A stretch of DNA of 9,440 nucleotides, from assembly GCA_019234035.1 (NCBI GenBank), contig JAFALX010000229.1:1-9440 (forward strand). Direction: 5' to 3'. How positions within the stretch are numbered: position 1 is the first letter of the stretch; each line of letters starts with the position of its first letter. The translations under genes were made by a program, and so were the position numbers. The DNA comes from Candidatus Dormiibacterota bacterium. Its GTDB lineage: Bacteria > Chloroflexota > Dormibacteria > Aeolococcales > Aeolococcaceae. The notes under the pieces are model-generated. The model ran no database searches, had not been told where the DNA came from, and was given only the letters and a program-made list of their open reading frames with translations. Of the stretch, positions 1 through 5,603 are shown piece after piece.

Positions 1-1135
1 GCGAGCCGAGGTTGTCCAATGCGGTCGGCCCGCCTCGCGCCCAGTGCTTGAAGTGATGTGCGGCGGTCCACGAGATGGGTCGATCACATCCGGGCCAGAT
101 GCAGCCGCCATCCCGCGCCTGCAATGCGCGTCGCAGCGCCGCCGACGGCACCCGCGTCGCACGCCCCACATCGAGAATCGCTGACTTCGCATCGACCAGA
201 ATCCGGGTGAGACTGGACTCGCACGCCAGCCGCTGCACCGTGGCGAAGGAGACCGGCTCCGACAACTGCATGCCGCCGGCGGGTGCACCGACCACGCCCA
301 TGAGCGTCTCGAGGGTCGTGGTCACCTGCACGTGCGGACGCTGCCCTCCTTGCGACGGCAGCGTGCCCGCATCGAGCCCGTGGTTGGCGAGCTCGATGAC
401 GGCATCGCCGCGGCGCCGTGCGGCCCGGCGGGTGTCCTCCGGCCCCTGCTTCTTCGCCAGCGCCTCGATGGCGCTGCGCAGCACTGCCCCGCCGGCGGAA
501 TCGAGCCTGCCCCGGAGGACGAAGCCACCGGCGACCGGATTCATGTCGAAGGAGCGCCACTCGATCGCGGTCCGCTGCTCCGAGAGAAACCCCGCGGCAT
601 CCGCCGCGTGCCGCGCGTTGTGGCAGTCGTGGCTGAAGCGACCGACGCTGTGGTCACACGCCTTGTCCAGCAGCGGCTGCTCGTCGAACGGCGGCGCGTC
701 CGAGGCTTCGGTGACGGCGGCAGCGGTGCTCGACATCAGTGCCAGGTGCGCGAAGCCGATCTGCCCCTCGCGCATGGCGACGACACTGCGAGGGAGCGAC
801 GCCATCTGCTCGCCAACCCGGATCGAGATACTGGCGCTCATCCCAGACACCTTGGTGTTGTGCCGGATCCAGTCGGCGGGACTCGCGGAGCCGTGGAACT
901 CGTACTCCTCGGTGGCCGCGAACGCGGCGGCGTCGCGCGCCTGCTGCAGCTGCAGCCTGTCGATGCACTGCTGCCGCAGCTTCATGTCGCCGATGAGCTG
1001 CCATGCCCGCCGGCGTGGCGTCGGCGCCACCCCGGCGGCATCCACGGCCGAGACCAGCGCGGCGAGCGTTGCATCGGGCGCGTACACGCCCTGGAGGCCG
1101 TGGGCGGCCAGCTCGCGCGACGTCTCATACGACAT
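1..1135 (-). CDS. DUF222 / HNH endonuclease-like protein (13E12-repeat type), C-terminus cut by window edge
   Basis: The frame is open for 378 codons from the ATG at 1135 to the left edge. The N-terminal and middle part reads as a DUF222 domain (starts MSYETSRELAAHGLQGVYAP, with the family-like stretch SPADWIRHNTKVSG near residues 80-95). It is followed by a zinc-type HNH region at residues about 342-378: C345-IWPG-C350, then H360-H361 and H364 in AAHHFKHW, then GGPTALDN. The last HNH histidine would lie outside the window. The family is abundant in actinobacteria, often in multiple copies, and is presumed to be a nuclease, but its role is poorly known. Members of the M. tuberculosis 13E12 family have been reported as LexA-regulated, which fits the operator seen here. 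The start is fixed by a promoter whose -10 lies immediately upstream, giving a probable leaderless mRNA. The family call is firm; nuclease activity is inferred. Confidence 0.9.
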   Translation of the reverse strand, partial: MSYETSRELAAHGLQGVYAPDATLAALVSAVDAAGVAPTPRRRAWQLIGDMKLRQQCIDRLQLQQARDAAAFAATEEYEFHGSASPADWIRHNTKVSGMSASISIRVGEQMASLPRSVVAMREGQIGFAHLALMSSTAAAVTEASDAPPFDEQPLLDKACDHSVGRFSHDCHNARHAADAAGFLSEQRTAIEWRSFDMNPVAGGFVLRGRLDSAGGAVLRSAIEALAKKQGPEDTRRAARRRGDAVIELANHGLDAGTLPSQGGQRPHVQVTTTLETLMGVVGAPAGGMQLSEPVSFATVQRLACESSLTRILVDAKSAILDVGRATRVPSAALRRALQARDGGCIWPGCDRPISWTAAHHFKHWARGGPTALDNLGS

Positions 1136-1141
1136 TCCTGT

Positions 1142-1170
1142 AGTATAGCGAACATGCGTTCGTGTTGCAA
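1142..1170 (-). promoter_or_regulatory. Promoter of the DUF222-HNH gene, predicted leaderless
   Basis: Reading the minus strand there is TTGCAA (1170-1165, 4 of 6 matches to TTGACA), exactly 17 bases, then TATACT (1147-1142, 5 of 6 matches to TATAAT). Only six bases (ACAGGA) separate the -10 from the ATG at 1135, so the usual start point, seven bases after the -10, falls on the A of the ATG. Leaderless transcripts of this layout are common in actinobacteria. The hexamers are seen directly; the leaderless start is inferred. Confidence 0.75.
1149..1162. promoter_or_regulatory. LexA (SOS) operator between -35 and -10
   Basis: The 14-mer CGAACATGCGTTCG matches the Gram-positive LexA consensus CGAAC-RNRY-GTTCG on both strands: perfect CGAAC/GTTCG arms and a 4-base centre that obeys RNRY in each direction. 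It lies wholly inside the 17-bp spacer of the DUF222-HNH promoter, where a bound repressor would block RNA polymerase. It is only a partial match to the longer mycobacterial form TCGAAC-N4-GTTCGA, because the outermost bases are G and T. The prediction is DNA-damage induction of the HNH gene. Confidence 0.85.
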
Positions 1171-1264
1171 GCGCTTACTTCAGACGCGTACCCGGCGCCC
1201 GGCGGAGTCATCTCTAGAGCAAACACATCTGGAGTCCTGCACCTGCATGGGTACGCTCGGAGCC

Positions 1265-1405
1265 ATGGACGATGCTGCAGTCACAAAGGCACGGCGCCAG
1301 GTGGCGCTGCTCATGGTTCCAGTCGTTCTCATCGCGCTTCTCGTCGCAACCCTGATCGCCCTCGGCTTCTGGGGATTCGCGCATCCATCTTCCTGGGGGA
1401 TCTGA
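1265..1405 (+). CDS. Putative single-span membrane micro-protein (46 residues)
   Basis: The frame from the ATG at 1265 encodes a short charged N-terminus (MDDAAVTKARRQ), one strongly hydrophobic stretch at residues about 13-37 rich in V, L, I and A, and a short tail ending in HPSSWGI before a TGA. The basic residues before the span and the single helix suggest an inner-membrane peptide with its N-terminus inside. An in-frame ATG at 1247 would add six residues. GGAG occurs just before 1265 but only two bases away, so neither start is well supported by a ribosome site. No family is recognised. It lies between the divergent SOS-type gene and lon, and might simply be a chance open frame, but the clean hydrophobic segment argues for a real product. 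Confidence 0.45.
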   Translation: MDDAAVTKARRQVALLMVPVVLIALLVATLIALGFWGFAHPSSWGI

Positions 1406-1419
1406 GGGAGCCGTCGCAT

Positions 1420-1559
1420 TGGCGCGCCGCCGCTCGTCGACACGACACAGGTGAGGCGTCGACAATCGGCGGTGGCGCGGCACGACGCCCAGCACGTCGG
1501 TACTCCCCAGCAGTCCGGAGGACGCGAAGGGGGTTTGGGACGCCGCAGGCGGCGCGCCA
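1420..1559. repeat. 12-bp perfect inverted repeat pair flanking 116 bases
   Basis: TGGCGCGCCGCC at 1420-1431 is the exact reverse complement of GGCGGCGCGCCA at 1548-1559. Each arm includes the 8-bp palindrome GGCGCGCC. The enclosed 116 bases hold no recognisable gene. In DNA this GC-rich a chance origin is possible, so function is not claimed. Confidence 0.4.
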
Positions 1560-1628
1560 GTACGAGTCGTGCCGTACCCCAGGACCGCCTAGTTAACCGG
1601 AACCGATGGTCCGATTGGGCTCCGCCAC

Positions 1629-1646
1629 CCGGTGGTATCACCACGG
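1629..1646 (+). promoter_or_regulatory. Hairpin occupying the ribosome-binding zone of lon
   Basis: GTGGT (1632-1636), a three-base loop ATC, and ACCAC (1640-1644) form a perfect 5-bp stem. Two more pairs (C1629-G1646 and C1630-G1645) extend it past one bulged G. It ends four bases before the lon ATG at 1651, where a Shine-Dalgarno sequence would normally be, and none is present. It may be a repressor operator, a translational control hairpin, or incidental. Confidence 0.35.
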
Positions 1647-1650
1647 TGTT

Positions 1651-3978
1651 ATGACCGAACCCACCACCGAGCTCCTCCCCGTCCTCCCGCTGGACGACGT
1701 GGTGGTGCTCCCGCACATGACCGTACCCCTCGGCGTGGCCGAGGAACACCAGGCCGCCCTCGACGCCGCGCGCCAGGGCAGCCAGCGCATCCTGCTCGTC
1801 CCCCGCATCGACGGCCAGTTCCGGTCGATCGGAACGGTGGCCAGCATCCAGGAATCCGGCAAGCTGCCGAACGGCGCGGAGGTCACGATCGTTCGCGGCG
1901 AGCACCGTGCACGTCTCGGATCGGGTCAGGCCGACATCGGCGGCGTGCTCTGGGTGCAGGCCGAGGCCATCAAGGACGCGGAGCCGAGCGAAGCCGAGCT
2001 CGAGCTGGCGCGCGAGTACCGCGCGCTGCTGGAGAGTCTCGTCGAGAGCCGCGGCGCCGCGAACATCGTGGCCTTCATCCGTCAGGCGCGCACGCCGGGC
2101 GCGCTCGCCGACCTTGCCGGCTACTCGCCCGACCTGACCATCGATCAGAAGGTGAAGGTCCTCGAGACGCTCGATGTCGAGGCCCGGCTGCGCCTGCTCA
2201 TCGAGCAGACACGCGGCATCCTGGCCGACGCGGCCGTGAAGGAGCAGATCCGCAGCCAGGTCAACGAGGGGATGGAGAAGCAGCAGCGCGAGTTCCTGCT
2301 TCGCCAGCAGATGGAGGCCATCCGCAAGGAGCTGGGCGAGGGCGGCGACGACATCGTCGGCACCTATCGCGAGCGCATCGAGCAGGCCGGCATGCCTGAA
2401 AACGCGCGCAAGGAGGCGGAGCGCGAGCTCAGCCGGCTCGAGCGCATGAGCGAGCAGAACCCGGAGCACGGATGGATCCGCACGTTCCTCGACTGGATGC
2501 TCGACATCCCGTGGAACGTCCGCTCCGACGACAACTACGACCTGCACGAGGCGCGTCGCATCCTTGACGAGGACCACACCGGCCTCGACGACGTGAAGTC
2601 CCGCATCATCGAATTCCTCGCGGTGCGCAAGCTGCGTCAGGAGCGCGGTCTGTCGGTTCTGGGCGGACGCGGTTCCGGCGCGATCATCACGCTCGTCGGC
2701 CCGCCTGGCGTCGGCAAGACCTCGCTCGGTGAGTCCGTGGCGCGTGCGCTGGGACGCAAGTTCGCGCGCGTCTCGCTGGGCGGCATCCACGACGAGGCGG
2801 AGATCCGCGGTCACCGACGCACGTACATCGGTGCACTTCCCGGACGCATCGTGCGCGCCCTCAAGGAAGCGGGCACCAAGAACCCGGTGATCATGCTCGA
2901 CGAGATCGACAAGGTCGGCGCCGACTGGCGCGGCGATCCCTCGTCCGCGCTGCTCGAGGTGCTCGATCCGGCGCAGAACAACACGTTCCGCGACCACTAC
3001 CTGGAGGTCGACCTCGACCTCTCCGACGTGCTCTTCATCCCCACGGCGAACGTGTGGGAGACGATCCCGGCGCCGCTGCTCGACCGCATGGAGCTGATCA
3101 AGCTCGACGGTTACACCATCGAGGAGAAGCTCGCCATCGCGCGCGACCACCTGCTGGGGCGGCAGATCGTCCAGGCCGGCCTACGTCCCGAGGAGGTGAC
3201 GATGGACGGCGAGGCGATCGAGGCCGTCATCACCGGCTACACGCGTGAGGCCGGCGTGCGCAACCTCGAGCGTGAGCTGGGCAAGGTGACGCGCAAGGTC
3301 GCGACCGAGTTCGCCACCGGCACGTTGCAGCCACCTGTGGCAGTAACGAAGGAGCAGGTCACGCGCTTCCTCGGCAAGATCAAGTTCGACGACGAGGTGG
3401 CGGAGCGCACGGCGGTGCCGGGCGTGGCCACGGGCCTCGCGGTCACCGGAGTCGGCGGCGACGTGCTCTTCGTCGAGGCGACCAACGCAGGTGAGCGCGG
3501 CTCACTCACATTGACCGGTCAGCTGGGCGATGTCATGAAGGAGTCGGCGCGCATCGCGCTGTCGTACGTGCAGTCGCACGCGGCGGAGCTGGGCATCGAC
3601 CCCGAGGCGGCCAATCAGGGCTTCCACATCCACGTGCCCGAGGGGGCGGTGCCGAAGGACGGACCGTCGGCGGGTGTGACCATGACGACGGCGATCGTCA
3701 GCCTCCTCACAGGGCGGCCGATGCGCAACACGGTGGCCATGACCGGCGAGGTCACGTTGCAGGGGCTCGTGCTCCCGATCGGTGGCGTCAAGCAGAAGGT
3801 GCTGGCCGCGCACCGCATGGGGCTGAAGGAGGTCGTGCTCCCGCAGCGCAACGGCAAGGACATCGACGACGTGCCCGAGAGCGTTCGTGAGCAGGTGACG
3901 TTCCATCTGGCGAGCCGGATGGGCGACGTGCTCGAAGCGGCGCTGGAGCCTGCCACGGCGGTCGCCCAGGCGGCTTAA
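1651..3978 (+). CDS. lon: ATP-dependent Lon protease (endopeptidase La)
   Basis: This is a 775-residue, full-length LonA-type protein of usual family size. It is a cytoplasmic hexameric AAA+ protease that unfolds and degrades misfolded and regulatory proteins. The N-terminal substrate-binding domain begins with the hallmark LPVLPLDDVVVLPHMTVPL. A helical region (residues about 180-310) precedes the ATPase: Walker A GPPGVGKT at 350-357, Walker B VIMLDEID at 413-420, and a sensor-2-like GVRNLERELGK. The C-terminal protease domain has the Ser-Lys dyad: S673 in PKDGPSAG and K716 in GGVKQK, 43 residues apart as in E. coli (S679/K722). The ATG at 1651 is chosen because the LON domain starts at once; upstream in-frame codons add nothing conserved. 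No Shine-Dalgarno is visible. The gene is monocistronic, ending in a strong terminator. Regulation is unclear: no HAIR element is seen. Confidence 0.98.
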   Translation: MTEPTTELLPVLPLDDVVVLPHMTVPLGVAEEHQAALDAARQGSQRILLVPRIDGQFRSIGTVASIQESGKLPNGAEVTIVRGEHRARLGSGQADIGGVLWVQAEAIKDAEPSEAELELAREYRALLESLVESRGAANIVAFIRQARTPGALADLAGYSPDLTIDQKVKVLETLDVEARLRLLIEQTRGILADAAVKEQIRSQVNEGMEKQQREFLLRQQMEAIRKELGEGGDDIVGTYRERIEQAGMPENARKEAERELSRLERMSEQNPEHGWIRTFLDWMLDIPWNVRSDDNYDLHEARRILDEDHTGLDDVKSRIIEFLAVRKLRQERGLSVLGGRGSGAIITLVGPPGVGKTSLGESVARALGRKFARVSLGGIHDEAEIRGHRRTYIGALPGRIVRALKEAGTKNPVIMLDEIDKVGADWRGDPSSALLEVLDPAQNNTFRDHYLEVDLDLSDVLFIPTANVWETIPAPLLDRMELIKLDGYTIEEKLAIARDHLLGRQIVQAGLRPEEVTMDGEAIEAVITGYTREAGVRNLERELGKVTRKVATEFATGTLQPPVAVTKEQVTRFLGKIKFDDEVAERTAVPGVATGLAVTGVGGDVLFVEATNAGERGSLTLTGQLGDVMKESARIALSYVQSHAAELGIDPEAANQGFHIHVPEGAVPKDGPSAGVTMTTAIVSLLTGRPMRNTVAMTGEVTLQGLVLPIGGVKQKVLAAHRMGLKEVVLPQRNGKDIDDVPESVREQVTFHLASRMGDVLEAALEPATAVAQAA

Positions 3979-4001
3979 GACCGCTTACAAACCTGAGCTA
4001 G

Positions 4002-4036
4002 AACGACCGTTCCGCCATAGGGCGAGCGGTCGTTTT
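4002..4036 (+). terminator. Intrinsic terminator of lon
   Basis: AACGACCG (4002-4009) pairs perfectly with CGGTCGTT (4027-4034). Inside it, CGCC (4013-4016) pairs with GGCG (4021-4024) around an ATAG loop, with one bulged base between the two stems. The downstream arm runs straight into TTTT. It begins 23 bases after the lon stop and separates lon from the convergent repeat-protein gene. For the opposite strand it lacks a proper T-tract. Confidence 0.9.
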
Positions 4037-4082
4037 CATCTAATCCGCCCTGGGCGTCGGTCGGTCGTCGCCGGCGGCCGTG

Positions 4083-4370
4083 CTAGCCGGTGACGCCCCA
4101 GCTGTCGTTGGCGATGACGCCCCAACTATCGTTGGCGATGACGCCCCAGCTGTCGTTGCCGATGACGCCCCAGCTGTCGTTGCCGATGACGCCCCGGCGT
4201 TCGTTGCCGGCGGTGTGATGCGCAGCGCTGGAGTCGCCAGCGGTAACTCTGTCGCTGACCGGCGCGATCGCAAGGATGTGCACCCCGGCGGCCTGCGCCC
4301 CGAATGCGGCGCCGAGCGCAGCCGCGGCGCCGATGACCATGAATGTGATGCGTCGTCTGCGTGTGTGCAT
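4083..4370 (-). CDS. Small putatively exported protein with five tandem 8-residue repeats
   Basis: The ATG at 4370 is preceded by an excellent ribosome site, AGAGGAG, eight bases upstream, giving 95 residues. The N-terminus looks like a signal peptide or signal anchor: basic MHTRRRR, hydrophobic FMVIGAAAALGAAFG, and a possible AQA-A cleavage site after residue 27. The hydrophobic character continues through GVHILAIAP, so it could also stay in the membrane. After a short linker come five units: GNERRGVI, GNDSWGVI, GNDSWGVI, ANDSWGVI and ANDSWGVT, then a final G. The two central GNDSWGVI units are identical. No cysteine or catalytic motif is present. I do not recognise a family. It faces lon tail-to-tail and is divergent from the alcohol dehydrogenase gene. 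Candidate ideas are a surface or wall-associated peptide or a modified-peptide precursor; neither is shown by the sequence. Confidence 0.75.
   Translation of the reverse strand: MHTRRRRITFMVIGAAAALGAAFGAQAAGVHILAIAPVSDRVTAGDSSAAHHTAGNERRGVIGNDSWGVIGNDSWGVIANDSWGVIANDSWGVTG
4091..4210. repeat. 24-bp direct tandem repeat, five units
   Basis: TGACGCC recurs at 4091, 4115, 4139, 4163 and 4187, an exact period of 24 bases that keeps the 8-codon reading frame of the small minus-strand gene. Units three and four are identical at the DNA level. Unit one differs from unit three by one base and from unit two by two. The last plus-strand unit (the first in the protein) is degenerate. Near identity including silent positions suggests recent expansion by slippage or unequal exchange. 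Confidence 0.95.
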
Positions 4371-4549
4371 GTTCCGGGCTCCTCTGGGCGGTTCTCCCTC
4401 AGACAAGAGAAGTAACACGCGTGACATGACGAACGATCCGAACATCCATTGACGCGACCGTTGCGGTGCAGCACTCCGAACGATGCCCGCGGCCTCAAGA
4501 CCTGCGGGCCGGCGCGGATCAAGTACCGCTGGGCGTACTGTGTGCCGCG
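4371..4549. other. Divergent intergenic region between the repeat gene and the alcohol dehydrogenase
   Basis: These 179 bases must hold the promoters for both directions. Seen here are the repeat-gene ribosome site, an 8-bp palindrome CACGCGTG (4416-4423), a direct repeat CGAAC-GATC-CGAAC (4430-4443), a TTGACG (4449-4454) without a partner -10, and a possible -10 TACTGT (4536-4541) that would start the ADH mRNA about two bases before its GTG. None forms a convincing complete promoter. Confidence 0.4.
4379..4385 (-). promoter_or_regulatory. Ribosome binding site of the repeat-protein gene
   Basis: On the minus strand AGAGGAG sits eight bases before the ATG at 4370. It decides this start over the upstream in-frame codons that would give 166 residues without any comparable signal. 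Confidence 0.85.
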
Positions 4550-5566
4550 GTGAAGGCGGTGCTGCTGGACCAGACGGGTCCAATCGAGGACGAACGGCTG
4601 CGCGTCGCGGACGTCGACATCCCTGAGCCAGGGCCCGGCGAGGTCCTGCTGCGCGTGCAGGCCTGCGGCGTGTGCCGCTCCAACTTGCACATGATCGAGG
4701 GCGATTGGGTCGCCAATGGTGTGCCCGGGAAGCTGCCGATCATTCCCGACCACGAGGTCGTGGGTACGGTGGCGAAGATCGGCCACGCCGTTGACGGCCT
4801 TTTCCTGGGAGATCGCGTCGGCGTGCAGCCGCTGTGGTGGACGGACGGGACGTGCGAGTTCTGCCTGAGCGCCCGTGAGCATCTCTGCTGGAACAAGCAG
4901 ATCACCGGCGAGACCGTCGACGGCGGTTACGCCGAGTTCATGGTCGCGTCGGCGGCGCATGTTCATCCAGTGCCCGAGCTGCTCACCGCCGTCGAGGCGG
5001 CGCCGCTCTTCTGCCCGGGCATCACGGCGTACAGCGCCGTGGCACAGGCGCGCATCAGACCCGGCGATCGCGTCGCCGTGTTCGGCCTCGGTGGGGTGGG
5101 GCACATGGCGGTGCAGGTCGCGCGGGCGTTCGGCGCCGAGGTCATCGCCGCAGATCGCAATCCACTGCATCTCGACGTCGCTCGCGAGCTCGGTGCGGTC
5201 AGCACGATCGACGTCCGCAACGTCGATGCGGGCGAGGCCCTCGCTGCCGACAAGGGTGGCGTCGACGCGGCGCTGGTCTTCGCGCCGTCCGATGTGCTGA
5301 CGCAGCAGGCACTCTACGGAGTGAGGCGCGGCGGCACACTGGTGCTCGGTGTGAGCGCGCAGCTGCCGCGGCTTGCGTTCTTCGAGGCCAAGACGATTGT
5401 GGAATCGGTCATCGGCAACCGTGCAGACATGCGCCGCGTCCTCAAGCTCGCCGAGATGGGGCTCGTGCGCAGCGTCGCCGAGCCATACCCGCTCGACCGC
5501 GCCGTCGACGCACTGCGCGCGCTGAAGCGCGGCGAGCTGCGCTCACGCGCAGTGCTCACGCCCTGA
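4550..5566 (+). CDS. Zinc-dependent alcohol dehydrogenase (medium-chain dehydrogenase/reductase)
   Basis: This is a 338-residue MDR-superfamily enzyme that oxidises an alcohol or reduces an aldehyde with a nicotinamide cofactor; the substrate is unknown. The catalytic zinc ligands are visible: C42 in ACGVCRSNLH, H68-E69 in IPDHEVVG, and C155 in FCPGITAYSA. The Rossmann motif GLGGVG is at 179-184. D202 at the end of the second strand favours NAD(H) over NADP(H), which is inferred. The structural-zinc loop is atypical: the usual four-cysteine pattern reads D99, C102, C105, C113, with Asp in the first position. The second-shell Asp after the catalytic Cys is Asn (N45). The GTG at 4550 is chosen because VKAVLLDQTGP matches the family's N-terminus; the in-frame ATG at 4466 would add an unconserved tail. 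No Shine-Dalgarno is seen. It is probably cotranscribed with the flavin oxidoreductase 37 bases downstream. Confidence 0.93.
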   Translation: MKAVLLDQTGPIEDERLRVADVDIPEPGPGEVLLRVQACGVCRSNLHMIEGDWVANGVPGKLPIIPDHEVVGTVAKIGHAVDGLFLGDRVGVQPLWWTDGTCEFCLSAREHLCWNKQITGETVDGGYAEFMVASAAHVHPVPELLTAVEAAPLFCPGITAYSAVAQARIRPGDRVAVFGLGGVGHMAVQVARAFGAEVIAADRNPLHLDVARELGAVSTIDVRNVDAGEALAADKGGVDAALVFAPSDVLTQQALYGVRRGGTLVLGVSAQLPRLAFFEAKTIVESVIGNRADMRRVLKLAEMGLVRSVAEPYPLDRAVDALRALKRGELRSRAVLTP

Positions 5567-5585
5567 CGTTGCGGCGGGTCGGCGC

Positions 5586-5592
5586 GGGAGGG
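5586..5592 (+). promoter_or_regulatory. Ribosome binding site deciding the start of the FAD oxidoreductase
   Basis: GGGAGGG lies 11 bases before the ATG at 5604. It overlaps the in-frame GTG at 5592, so that upstream codon is unlikely to be used. Confidence 0.65.
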
Positions 5593-5603
5593 TGACGGCG
5601 CGG

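Larger units (their letters stand above)
1406..1650. other. Non-coding stretch upstream of lon
   Basis: These 245 bases hold no convincing gene. Open frames here are arginine-rich and overlap the shadows of lon. The stretch contains a 12-bp inverted repeat pair (1420-1431 and 1548-1559), a small CGCCGC-AG-GCGGCG hairpin (1541-1554), and a hairpin at 1629-1646 just before the lon ATG. No good -35/-10 pair for lon was found, and no HspR-type CTTGAGT/ACTCAAG (HAIR) element. Confidence 0.5.

Noticed and set aside
75..1148. Plus-strand open frame (357 codons) over the DUF222 gene
   Set aside because: The product is rich in Ser, Arg, Ala and Cys without domains; the minus strand encodes a recognisable DUF222-HNH protein with its own promoter.
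1180..3150. Long open frame on the minus strand (656 codons) opposite lon
   Set aside because: It is a codon-pattern shadow of the unmistakable lon gene in GC-rich DNA; its product is low-complexity and matches nothing I know.
4083..4210. Tandem array as a CRISPR array
   Set aside because: Units are contiguous with no spacers and preserve a reading frame, so this is a coding repeat.
4080..4415. Plus-strand frame reading the tandem array as APAVVADD repeats
   Set aside because: A 24-bp period keeps every frame open. Only the minus-strand frame has a ribosome site and a signal-like N-terminus.
4430..4443. Second possible LexA box (CGAAC-GATC-CGAAC)
   Set aside because: The two CGAAC motifs are in direct, not inverted, orientation, so this is not a LexA dyad.
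4449..4454. TTGACG as a -35 box for the alcohol dehydrogenase
   Set aside because: No acceptable -10 lies 16-18 bases downstream.
4040..5170. Minus-strand open frame (376 codons) over the ADH gene and the repeat gene
   Set aside because: Antisense shadow of the alcohol dehydrogenase that runs through the repeat array in another frame.
5592..5603. GTG at 5592 as start of the flavin oxidoreductase
   Set aside because: It overlaps the GGGAGGG ribosome site; the ATG at 5604 has workable spacing and gives the normal family N-terminus.
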